64,000 nucleotides of DNA from positions 31,026,969 through 31,090,968 of the forward strand of contig CM043942.1 of assembly GCA_014529385.2 (NCBI GenBank), in the 5' to 3' direction. Shown here one piece after another: positions 10,974 through 20,907 of the stretch. Both the position numbers and the translations under genes were made by a program. This stretch comes from Adiantum capillus-veneris (taxonomy: Eukaryota > Streptophyta > Polypodiopsida > Polypodiales > Pteridaceae). The notes under the pieces were generated by a model. The model saw only the letters and a list, made by a program, of their open reading frames with translations. It was not told the DNA's origin and searched no databases. Position 1 is the first letter of the stretch. Each line of letters begins with the position of its first letter.

Positions 10974-11345
10974 TTAATGTTGCTCCTTCATGTCAAAAGC
11001 AACCTTTTTATGATTTTCATTCCTACAAATAACCTTTCCACTTTCCCAATCATGCAAAGCTTGCATTTTCATTAGCCATGGTCTTCCCAGGATAAATGGA
11101 TAGCCATTTCCCTTGCTCGACATAACATAAAAATCCACTGCCTTCTTATTGCCAAAGGCCTCCACAAAAACAATTTTATAAATGTCTACGCACCTAGACT
11201 TGCTAGTTTTTTCCATTTTTACTTTGATTTCAGGTGTCTCATGGATGCGCATGCCTAGTCTTTACATGAGTCCTTTTGTTATGATGCAAATTTGTGTGTC
11301 CCCATCCACTAGACCTTTCCTAACCAACCTTCCTTTGATCTAACA
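10974..11345 (-). pseudogene. G1 retropepsin-like protease
   Basis: The minus strand reads GLVDGDTQICIITKG, where DGDT occupies the place of the usual catalytic DxG triad; a stop sits before RLGMRIHE. It ends with YPFILGRPWLMKMQALHDW, the flap/ILG end typical of plant gypsy proteases. Catalytic competence is doubtful. Confidence 0.65.
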
Positions 11346-11965
11346 ATCTAGCACATGTGTAATATCCTCATTCATTTCAGCTTGTGCAATCTTCACAATA
11401 GAAACACTCTCTTTTACCTTTCTCCTAGTGCTAACTGACTTCGTTAAATCCCTCCTAACTTGTGGACATAATGCAAGAAATTGAGTCCATGAGATATCAT
11501 GACCCTTGCCTCTCATGTTTTCCAATAGGTTGTGACAAGCCATACCATGTCCAAGAGGGAAGTCTTGGAGGTTGATACAACATTGAATCTTCTTGGCTTG
11601 CTTGGTCTCCGTTGCCTTCTTTCCTCGTCCATGGTCACTTTGTGAAGTAACTCCTTCTTTCTCCTTACCTTTTCCATGGCCACACTTAATACCATTTTCT
11701 TCCATGTCAACCTCATTTTCATTTTTCACCTCTACCACATGCACATTTGGATATGGCAAAGGTGGAACTCCTTCCACCCCTCGTGAAGATGGTCTTGCTC
11801 CATTTGGTCTTTTTAGAAGCATTGGTTGTTGACTAGTTCCTTCACCTACATTCATCACTGGATAATTCAAGTTAGATCTCCCTAGCTCCCCACAGGGCCA
11901 AGAACAATTATACATCCCATGTCCAGACTTTTATCAATTCCAACATTGCAAAAGTCGCATAGGTC
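11346..11965 (-). pseudogene. G1 nucleocapsid and gag-protease linker
   Basis: A zinc knuckle is readable across a frameshift near 11930 (CDFCNVG, then KSGHGMYNC). After a low-complexity charged stretch comes GHDISWTQFLALCPQVRRDLTKSV, which resembles the segment just before protease in plant gypsy polyproteins. Minus strand, continuous with gag on its right. Confidence 0.55.
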
Positions 11966-11972
11966 ATGGCTC

Positions 11973-12705
11973 TCATTCCTCTGCTTTCTTTGTTTGTCCC
12001 TTGGGACCTACAACTTGTGCAAGGGAAATTGACAAGTTTCTCAAGGACTTATTTAGATTCTCAATCACTTCAATTGTTACCTCAAGAATCTCTCTAGGTG
12101 TTGATGCTTGCAATTTTCCCTTGGGTCTAGGACCCTCTATTGAAACCTCTCTCCTTAGGCACTTCAATTTTCTATACTTATCAATATCCCTAGTTTCAGC
12201 TGTATCAAAGGTAGCAGGTGCACCCTCCTCAACTTTTATCTTGAGTGTGGAAAAGATGCCCGATATGAACCTCTCCTTCTTTAGGAACTCTGCACCATCA
12301 CCAAGGTTAGCAACATTTCTTACCCACAATTCCCAAAGACGTAAAAACTATTGTTTCTACATGTAGTAGTCATCTAAGTCTTTTTGCTTGTGAGAAACGA
12401 TGTCTTGCCATAGCTCTTAAGTGTTTTGGGGGTCAAAGAAGTATAGCTTGAAATGACCAACAACTTTCTTATAGTTTCCATTAACCTCTTGAGATAGAGA
12501 GTCAAACAAAGTGCTAGCATCCTTCCTCAAAACTACCTCAAACATTTCTTAGCATTCCTCATCTCCTATATCTCTTTTTACGCGGCAATCCATTTTGCAA
12601 TTTGCTAGAAATAGTTCGGCATCCTTGTCAGGCTCTCCAAAAAAGTGAGTATATCTTGACATTTAGCATTGGGCCTCCATTGAATCAATTTCAAAGTGAC
12701 AACAC
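11973..12705 (-). pseudogene. G1 gag
   Basis: The capsid-like part includes LTFLESLTRMPNYF, WIAA, DASTLFDSLSQEVNGNY and FLKKERFISGIF, as in retrotransposon gag proteins. Several stops and frameshifts break it at 12365-12600. The gag start is missing where repeat R copy 2 begins. Confidence 0.5.
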
Positions 12706-12719
12706 GTTTTTTTTTTCTT

Positions 12720-13107
12720 AACAAAAAACCCATAGCCAAACAAGTGAAGGGGCACCACCTAGTTGTGGGATGCGAACTAGGACGCAAGAGAGATTTTGTC
12801 ATGACCAAGAGCAAGTGGCAAAAAACACACACAAACAATCTCACACCAAGACATGCACCAAATGGTGCAAGAGAGAGTCAGAGCAAAGGGAAGAAAGAGA
12901 GAGAGGAGTGGAGTTTGTGAAAATACTTGATTGACAACTTGCAAGGTAAGGATGTATACTATCACAATATCACGGAGCTTGCATAAACTAAACCAACAAT
13001 TAGTGAATGGTAAACATTGCTAGCGCACACACACTGTCTTAGGGTGTGGGAAACCTCTCAATACAAAACCCTCTTACAATGAACAAGAAACTTGGCAATG
13101 AAAACAC
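12720..13107 (+). repeat. Dispersed repeat R, copy 2
   Basis: Matches copies at 3192-3600 and 31470-31834 through CCAAACAAGTGAAGGGGCACC, the AAGGGAAGAAAGAGAGA block and the TTAGTGAATGGTAAACATTGC stretch. Unlike them it lacks the upstream copia RT. It ends abruptly at GAAAACACAC. Confidence 0.7.
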
Positions 13108-14440
13108 ACGGGGATTTTATTTTTGTGAGATTTTACAATTATAACTTCTTTTAATCTTTTGAACCCTGATTTTACACTAATCTTTTAGCATCATTGTGTC
13201 ATGAAAAAACTCAAAACCTTATAGTACAATCGTACAACTACTAGACAATTTTAAGAAATATGGAAGCATGTCTATGCTTATGTAAAATGCAAATTTATAA
13301 AAAGCACCATTTGTATTTATTTTTAAGCTTGTACATAAAATGTGAATTTTAAAAGTTTTGCCAGAGTCTCCTTTGTATGAAGACCTCTTTATACAAAAAA
13401 ACCGTACACCCTTTCTTGGTTCCCACATGGGATTTCCTTCATAAACTTTTATTTCCATCACTTTAACGATTTTGTTATCTCACAAAATTTCAACACATTC
13501 TCAATAGTGTCAACATAATTCAACTAAATAACCTCCAAGTGGTGGTGCAACATGTGTATCACACTACATAGGAAACCTCCAATCAAAATCATCTCCACAT
13601 CATGTGGCCATCATGTACAAAACAAACACAAATGAAACATCCAATTAAAATGTATAGAGAGAGTAGCATACCAAATCAGCTTAAGGACCCTCCAAACCAA
13701 ACTACAAGTGCTAGTATGTCATACATGTCATACTACAAAAACACCAAAATGCCATGTACATAAAACACATAAATTAAAACATCAAATTGTACTGTTAGAA
13801 TAGAGTTTCCTAAACCAAGTGTGCATCCGCAATCAACATTTCACATGTCCACATGCAATGTCAGACAAACATCTTTTATAGAGCACATCATCTAACTCTA
13901 GACACATGCAATGACAAAAATATTTTATAGACACATCATCTAACTCTAGACACATCATCTAACTCTAGACACATGCAATGACTCATATCTTCCACACAAG
14001 CTCGGCCCAAACCACCACACCCCACAAACAAGTCCAAAACATAGTCATGAGGCTTAGTAAATGTTGCCAGTAACCACGTGACCATATAAAAAGTAGATTA
14101 GAAACCTAATGCAAACACACATATACTATAACATTCACTGGTATCATACATTGGACTAATCTTACCAAAAGAACAAAGAAGACCGCTTTGCCCCATCTCT
14201 AAGAATAACACCATCAATCTCCATGCGGAAGATTTAGATCATCTATCATGTAGCTACAATCTGTTGGAAACAATCTCTCGAGAATTTTCTCCCTTGCCTC
14301 TCTATCATAGCGTGGCACAGGGTGTCCAACACGATACCAAAGACACATGGTAAGATCAAGTACTTGGATAGATAAATGACTCAAAGAATGATTGTCTTTG
14401 CTACAATGGTTTTAGTTAGGAAATTAAATTATGAAACTAA
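13108..14440. other. AT-rich non-coding stretch with short tandem repeats
   Basis: No gene is visible. At about 13875-13985 a unit containing CACATCATCTAACTCTAGA is repeated several times. The rest is AC-rich on the plus strand without recognisable landmarks. Confidence 0.5.
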
Positions 14441-14445
14441 GTCTA

Positions 14446-15518
14446 TTATCTCACCGCCTCTCTAGTGAGTGGATGCTGATATGACTTCTTATTACACATC
14501 AGGGTCCATGTACTTAAGAGCACAAGTCTTACCCTAGTTGCATTTGCAATAAAATATCCAATATGCTCTGCCATGCACATGGTGACTAAAAACCCCTCAT
14601 TGACCAAAAACTCAAGTGCAACATCCATGCACCGTGTCACTAGACCCCTAGAAAATGTGTTCCACTTGGGAACACTCACTCCCTTTACAAAAGTGAATGA
14701 TAACATGTAGGCATACAACCATAGTAAGTTGTAGGTACTAGTCCAAAGAGTAGTTACTTACCCAATGGGATTGGTCCTAGACCATCCACAAGTAAACTTG
14801 TAGGAAAATCTGCAAAGATAAGCCTAGCAACCTCATGACACGGCACAACATCTTTGCTATATAGATTTGTATTCTGTGCTACAAAAAATTATTGATGCTA
14901 CAAGAAAACCAAATATGAATCATGTTCAAAATCATAGATTAATGAGCATGCAAATAAGTAACCATTATCCAAATCTACCTATCAAGGGAAAACTTATCAA
15001 TTTGTGAGATATCCACAAGCAAAACATCAACAACAATTTTGTAATGGAATCCTGCAAGCATTATCCAAATAAGCTTTTAATTAGAAAACATGGAAGACAG
15101 ATTTGCAAACAATTTTCTTAAACTTACCAACAGATTGTGTGATCGGCCCTCTCACCCAAGCCTTGCACCCAAGTGAAGACTCCGCAACAAACAAAGTAAT
15201 GTGCACCAATGAGGATGTAGTGGGAACATTAGAAGAGGGTGCTATATGAGGTGTAGTGGCTGCCAAATAGGACATGTCGAGCTTCGTAGATGGCACAATG
15301 GGAGGCATAGAAGAGCGAGTGGGTAACCTTGATGTACTTGGAGGCTCCATTTTTCCTTTACCCTTCTTGAGTGCATTGCTTGCTAGTGGAGTACCTTGAG
15401 ATCCACTCCCTATGGTGTTTTGAGTAACTCCATGAGAAACGGGAGGAAGATACTCTTCTTCTGTCTCCTTTAAGTACTCATCACTCTCATTTTGAAACCT
15501 GTTAGTGGCTGGACACAC
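14446..15518 (-). CDS. Possible 3' exons of a transposon-associated multi-exon gene (unknown function)
   Basis: Two separated open stretches on the minus strand. The one at 15081-15518 is Ser/Pro/Thr-rich with an acidic start (NESDEYLKETEEEY), basic patch KKGKGK and GCKAWVRGPITQSVGK; a GTAAG just after GPITQSV could be a donor site. The one at 14446-14718 has a Cys/Met-rich segment (VTMCMAEHIGYFIANATRV). No domain is recognised. They lie in the same orientation as open stretches at 17640-17915 and 18117-19133, and together they may form one gene split by introns and by the LTR remnant at 15.5-17.6 kb. Exon joining is inference. Confidence 0.3.
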
Positions 15519-15536
15519 CCTACGGAAAATGACTGC

Positions 15537-16426
15537 TCGGTGGAATATTATTTTTGTAATTATTCATTTACTGAGAAAACCCGACATTTCACCTTTGTAA
15601 ATATTGGGGCTTACAGAAGTTTCCAAATTGTATCCCATTTTTGACATTTAGATTGAGTAGATGGTTAAAATTGGAACATTAGGGTTTGATATTGTAAGGT
15701 ATTTATACCACTTTTTGACCTTAATGAAAAAACCTTTGTCATTTAAAAAAAAAGCATTGTCTGTGAGTGAGCGTATTGTGTACGAGAGAGAGTGAGAGCT
15801 TCATCTTGACGCTACGCACGCACCGGTGGTTGGAATCGAGTGTGGAGAAGTGCAGCGTGTTGCCCCCGACGAGAGCTACGCGCCGATACCTACATTGTGG
15901 GCATACAGTCCGGTTTTACGAGCTCGACCTATGAGCTTCATCTGGTGATTTGATGAGCATACATTATCCGTTTTTGCATTTCAACATATCCACGCGTTCG
16001 CATTGAGTAGAGCTACAAATTAGGCACTTTAGTTTTTGGAAATGACGACCTCCAGATTTCGGCCAGACATCCTATGTGATTTTGCACCAGGTGTTTAGGG
16101 TTGGAATTTTGGTTCATAGACCTTAGGGAGAGCGACCTATTGGTGTTAGTAGGGTCTCCTTCAAGTTCTGTGGCGTTTCGAGAACGTTTGATGGGTATTC
16201 GGCTCTTGGAAGCATTGTAGGAAATCTCCTCTTAAGCACTCTTGAAGACTGTAGCTTAGACATTGGGTAGAGACCTCTGTAGGAATTAGTCGAGAGTCGG
16301 TCGAGTGTAGATTGACACCCTATGCTTGCTTCCATGCGCCTCCGGATCGAGCTTTGTCCTTAGCTGACAAATCTTGTTAGGTGAGTTCTCGTTGTGCTGA
16401 CGTTCGTCGCGGCGTATCCGCCAACA
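15537..16426 (+). mobile_element. Partial 5' LTR of a gypsy element
   Basis: The right end CCGCCAACA at 16426 immediately precedes a tRNA-Asp-type primer-binding site, so sequence to its left is LTR. The left boundary is only approximate. A poly(A)-rich piece at 15745-15755 may be LTR-internal. Confidence 0.5.
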
Positions 16427-16445
16427 TTGGCGTCGTTGCCGGGGA
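16427..16445 (+). promoter_or_regulatory. Retrotransposon primer-binding site, tRNA-Asp type
   Basis: TTGGCGTCGTTGCCGGGGA matches the plant gypsy PBS complementary to tRNA-Asp (TGGCGCCGTTGCCGGGGA) with one C-to-T change. It fixes the orientation and LTR end of this remnant. Confidence 0.8.
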
Positions 16446-17635
16446 CGAAAACCCTAGGTAGGTGACCGAAACTAGTCCTTGAGGATAGTGATTCTCTAGC
16501 TTGCTAGAGTCTCATTTTACATTTAGATAGGATCAGAGGGTGGAGGACTCTCTAGGTCTTAGAGGGAGTCTAGGGAGCGTGTGTCTGGCCTAGATCCTTC
16601 GACTTAGGTAGACTTAGATAGGTTTTAGGCCTTAGTTGAGTTGATGAGTAGGAGTTGGAGTGATAGAAGCGGTGAAAGGAGAGCTTGAGAGTCCGGAGAG
16701 GCCAGGAAGCAACCAAAACACCATTATCACCATTTCACATGATGAGTAGGAGTAGGGTAAGTAGGACATCATGATTCATGATCTAGAGCACTTGATGCAT
16801 GTATACTTGCTTGTTAGGTTCATCACAAGGTTGTAAAAGACGCAAAAGAGTGTTTGAAAGCTGAAGTAAAGTTCAAAAGTTGATGTGAGTGTTTCTGAGA
16901 GAGCTGCAGAGCATCAAGAGCATTTCTGTCAAAAAAAATAAAATTTAAGCCAGGAGACATCCTACGCGTAGGATGTCTACAGGGTGATCTGGGGGGAATT
17001 TTGAAATTTTGAGTTGACCAGTGTGTTCAGAAGGTAGGTTTTACCCTATTTTCCCTTGGAAAGTGGAAATTTGACCATAGCTTGACAGGATAAGGTCAGA
17101 TAGACAGAAATTGCCAGACATCCTATCCAAATTCTGCCAAGGCATTATTTTAAGACCAAAACCATAGGATGGCTGCATGAGTATGATCTGCATGATTTAT
17201 TGAGTGCCTGAGAAGGGTTTCATCTCAATTATATTGGGTGAGAAAATTGGGTTCTAAGCAGACTTTAGCACTTTTGACTGAAAAGGACTAGAACAGCTAG
17301 AATTGGGGTCTTTTGAAATCCAAACCAAAATCTAAGCATAGCACTGAGTTGCTGACATCAAGGGGAAGTTGTGGCACAAGTCTGGGGTCAAACATGCCAA
17401 AAAGACATCGTACACGTAGGATGTGTTTTGGGTGATCTGGCACTCCAAACCCAGATTTGAGCATACCAAAGTGATCAGCACCTTAGGAGGAGTCTATTCT
17501 TTGTATTTCACCAAAGTTATACGACTTCTCTGCATCCATTAGATAAATAAAAGCCTACATACATAGTAACAATAAAAAAACACACTCCAGTTGACCTTGT
17601 GTAAAATAAAACATGTCTATATTCTATTAAAAACA
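16446..17635 (+). mobile_element. Untranslated leader of the same gypsy remnant
   Basis: About 1.2 kb follow the PBS with no gag or pol frame. A motif containing GACATCCTA recurs at 16956 and 17110, and in weaker form near 17404; at 16955-16978 it forms a perfect 24-bp palindrome. The internal coding part must be deleted, since minus-strand exon-like sequence resumes at 17640. Confidence 0.4.
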
Positions 17636-17639
17636 ATGG

Positions 17640-17915
17640 TCAAATGTCTACCTGCAAAATATGATTCTTCATGCTCATCTTGTAGAATAGGTCAAAAGAA
17701 TTTAGAAGTTGTGGACATTCTACTTGTATCCTTTCAATCATAAGTGTAGCCTCCCCATGCATGTGAGCCCAATAAGTTTCCTTTTTCATGTAGCTTCTAG
17801 AAAGTTTGTAGTCACCAAAATGAGGATATTGTGGACCTTTAGACTTGTCTAGTCTCTTCTTCTTCTCAACATCATTTAGTCCAAGTGCATCAAGATTTTC
17901 TCTTTCTTTGAACAT
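17640..17915 (-). CDS. Exon-like open stretch, unknown function
   Basis: Reads NLDALGLNDVEKKKRLDKSKGPQ and YWAHMHGEATLMIERIQVE on the minus strand; charged and without a recognised domain. A CAG acceptor-like and GTAGACA donor-like context flank it, so it could be an internal exon of the minus-strand gene that begins near 19133. Confidence 0.25.
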   Translation of the reverse strand: MFKERENLDALGLNDVEKKKRLDKSKGPQYPHFGDYKLSRSYMKKETYWAHMHGEATLMIERIQVECPQLLNSFDLFYKMSMKNHILQVDI

Positions 17916-18116
17916 AAATGCTATGAACTCATCCTAATACAAAACAGGTTACTGAAACCATAATAATATTTTACATTAATCTAAAAACATGTAGTGTAGG
18001 TATCACCTTCCACACAACTTAAGATATCAATCCACATGGAGTGTTGTACCATGATGGCTATGGTAATAGCTTGCCTGCACAGTCATCTCCACCCTAGTCC
18101 ATTCTCTCATATTGGG

Positions 18117-19133
18117 TCAATTATTGAAGAATTGACTCGTTTTTTCCATGCCAAATCTTTGAAACATATATACTTCATGAGTGATGTTTGGCATGACATG
18201 TGCCCTAGAAATGCTGTAAAAAAATAGAAAACAAAGAGTTGAACACAAGCACCATTTGTAAAAACATGAGAGTAAGTATGCGACTAACAAACTTACGCAT
18301 TGGAAGTGCAAGTGCAAGAAGCAACTCCCCTTCTTTTGCTCTGAACAACTCAAGGAATTGGAAAAACAAATACTAACATGGTATTGAGCATTGTCCGAGT
18401 ACTCTATCACAGGTAAAAAATAATCATCATTTGTAAAAACAAAGCTTTACCATAAAAGAGTGAAAAATATGAAGATCTCACTATCTTTGATTCTCTTCCA
18501 CCAAATACTAACATGGTATTGAGCATTGTCCGAGTACTCTATCACAGGTAAAAAATAATCATCATTTGTAAAAACAAAGCTTTACCATAAAAGAGTGAAA
18601 AAGATGAAGATCTCACTATCTTTGATTCTCTTCCACCAAGTTTTTAGCCTCTGGTTGCCATCCCATACCAGAAACTTTTCTCCTTTGATCTCATGCCACT
18701 CTTTACCAAGCGCTCTCTCAAACTCAACATTTCTTTCCCGCCAAACTGATCCCCATTCCTCCAAATCCATTGCAGTTACGAGTATGGTATCTCCTTTAGA
18801 ATCTCCAACCGACACAAGAAAATGTCCCATAGCTTCTAAATACCCAACATATTTGAATGAGGAAATGAGACATTCTACATCATTTCTACCAAACCTAACA
18901 GCCTCATGCACCATGAGTCCACGAAGTGGAACAGGAGGAGACAATTTCCTCTTCTTGGCATAAACCTGACTTAGAACATCTTTCATCAAGCCAAGCAAAA
19001 TTTTCTTGCCTAGGTGTTTGGAATGCTTATTCTCCTCATCCCCTTCTTGATCACTATCTTCTTCATTGTTATGAGGATCTTCAATGTGCACATTGGTCCC
19101 TCCATAGAGAAAACAAATGACAAGCATGTACAA
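18117..19133 (-). CDS. Candidate transposon passenger protein with a DGN-x-R (ParB-like?) motif
   Basis: The open stretch 18582-19133 has an acidic linker (EDPHNNEEDSDQEGDEEN), then LRGLMVHEAVRFGRNDVE, LVTAMDLEEWGSVWRERNVEFERAL and KFLVWDGNQRLKTWWKRI. DGNxR after a hydrophobic strand resembles the DGNHR motif of ParB/sulfiredoxin-fold domains; His is Gln here. A GTAAAG donor and a CTGTGATAG acceptor (both duplicated, see 18370-18639) suggest splicing to a downstream exon reading EYSDNAQYHVSICF. I do not know the protein. Its closeness to the transposase-like pseudogene on the other side of an AT-rich tract suggests a transposon gene. Confidence 0.35.
18370..18639. repeat. 135-bp tandem duplication, two nearly identical copies
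   Basis: Copies 18370-18504 and 18505-18639 differ at one position that I can see. On the minus strand each copy holds an exon end, a short intron and the next exon start, so both splice sites are doubled. Confidence 0.9.
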
Positions 19134-19195
19134 TTCAAAAACATATGCAATTAGGATTAGATAGTCACAAGTATATGATGGGTCGGGAGCTATGT

Positions 19196-19590
19196 CTCCC
19201 CCTTTTTTTGCATTTTGAGTAATTCTATACGCATGATGTGGATACTATTCGTAAAATCAGAAATTAATCAAAATTATCATGAAATGCTGTTGACAACAAT
19301 CCGAAAAATGGCAAAAAAAGGAGGGGGGGGGGGGGACAGAGCCTCCCCCTTTTCTTGCCATTTTTGGAATGTCATCAATGGCATTTCATGAATTTTGTTC
19401 CAACTACTTCCATTAGCATCAAACACAACATCTTTTGTCATTTTTAATGACGCATCAACATCTTAACATCAAATCCATTGCTACTATTGCCATTAACATC
19501 AAACAAAAAAATGCAAAAAGTGGGGGGGGGGGGGGGGGGGGGGGGGGGGGTGCGGATGATTCCCCCCCCCTACCCCCTCCTTTTTTTTCA
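19196..19590. repeat. Homopurine/homopyrimidine cluster with G and C runs
   Basis: Runs of 14 G (19323-19336) and 29 G (19522-19550); the second is followed after 12 bases by a C run (19562-19570). Sequence at 19306-19363 is an inverted repeat around the first G run (AATGGCAAAA versus TTCTTGCCATT arms). No coding frame; Gly-rich open frames here are artefacts. Confidence 0.8.
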
Positions 19591-19632
19591 AATTTTTATT
19601 TTGGCGCTAATGGCAGTAGTAGCAAGCAACAA

Positions 19633-19747
<115 letters not shown>

Positions 19748-19879
19748 ATGAAGATTGACATACCTGTGTGCTTTGATTTGTGTTGGAACCAACAAAGTTT
19801 TTCACTCCCAAAGTTTTAAAGTGTAAATCCTAACTAAGTATACTCACATTATAAGCGGCCAAAGTCAAAACACACTATA

Positions 19880-20750
19880 ACCAAACTATAATTACTATAT
19901 TAGATTATATACTGCATAATATCAATCATAAACATTATATAACATAACATATGTAATATATTATGTACGATATAAGTATTTTATAGTATAAGTATAATAT
20001 GCATAATTAATATTATAGCTATATAGTATATAATATAAGTACAATATACTATATACTATACAATATACGTACAATAAATATAGTATTTAATATAACTATA
20101 TAATATTAGTATATAGTATATAACTACATAATATAAGTATAGTATAACTATAAATATTTTATAGTATAAGTATAATATGCATAGTATATATTATAGCTAT
20201 ATAGTATATAGTATAAGTATAGTTTATCTATAAATAAAACTATATATCATATAAGTACAATTTAACTATATACTATTCATATAATATATATAAAATATAA
20301 TATAACTATATAATATATATACATATAACTATAACTATAACTATAAGATATAAGTATAATATTATATATAGTATATAATATAGTATAGTATAACCTTATA
20401 GTATATACACATTATATATATAGATATACTTAAATATAATAAAGATATATTATGTTATATATTTTTATAGTATACACTTATATTACGTAGTTATACTATA
20501 CGTATATATACTATAAGGTTATTCTATACTAATATTATATAGTTATATTATATACTATACATATTGTATGTTTAGTATATAGTATTATGTATTATATATA
20601 TTTTATACTTATATATTATGTATAGTATATAGTATATAATATGATATAAAACTATACTCTATATGTGTGTATGTTTATATATATATTTCTATTATATACC
20701 ATATATTCTACATATACTATGTTTATTTTTTATATACTCGTGTATTTGGG
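19880..20750. repeat. TA-rich tract with direct and inverted repeats
   Basis: Almost only A and T for about 870 bp. A unit containing TTTTATAGTATAAGTATAAT recurs at about 19980 and 20158 (spacing near 178 bp). Segments near 20386-20412 and 20500-20530 are imperfect reverse complements around a centre near 20455. It lies between the minus-strand gene starting near 19133 and the plus-strand transposase-like pseudogene. Confidence 0.75.
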
Positions 20751-20907
20751 GGGATTTTTAAAGCTCAACAAGTTAAGAGATAGATTTGACAAAATAATGT
20801 TGATTTGAATGTATCTTAATGACTATGACTGTGCATATCCTAAAAAGTGAATATTTCAAACCTACTTAGAACAGTTTGTAATGAACGCATGAACTTTTTA
20901 CAGCTGC

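Larger units (their letters stand above)
5756..12705 (-). mobile_element. Gypsy retrotransposon G1, Tat-like, degenerate, with a nested LTR element
   Basis: Reading the minus strand from 12700 leftwards gives gag, zinc knuckle, protease, acidic linker, RT, RNase H, a second RNase H-like region, integrase and polypurine tract. The order RT-RH-second RH-IN is known for the plant Tat group of Ty3/gypsy. Frameshifts, stops and a changed RT active site show it is dead. An LTR element at 8451-10072 splits RT; removing it with one CCCAT copy restores the frame (MGGQLNPDK). The gag end borders repeat R copy 2, and no 5' LTR remains in the window. Confidence 0.8.

Noticed and set aside
5756-12705. Possible tRNA or plastid-derived DNA within G1
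   Set aside because: No cloverleaf or organellar gene sequence seen; all readable parts fit gypsy gag-pol.
13875-13985. Possible CRISPR-like array
   Set aside because: Units are short, directly abutting and without spacers; it is a simple tandem repeat.
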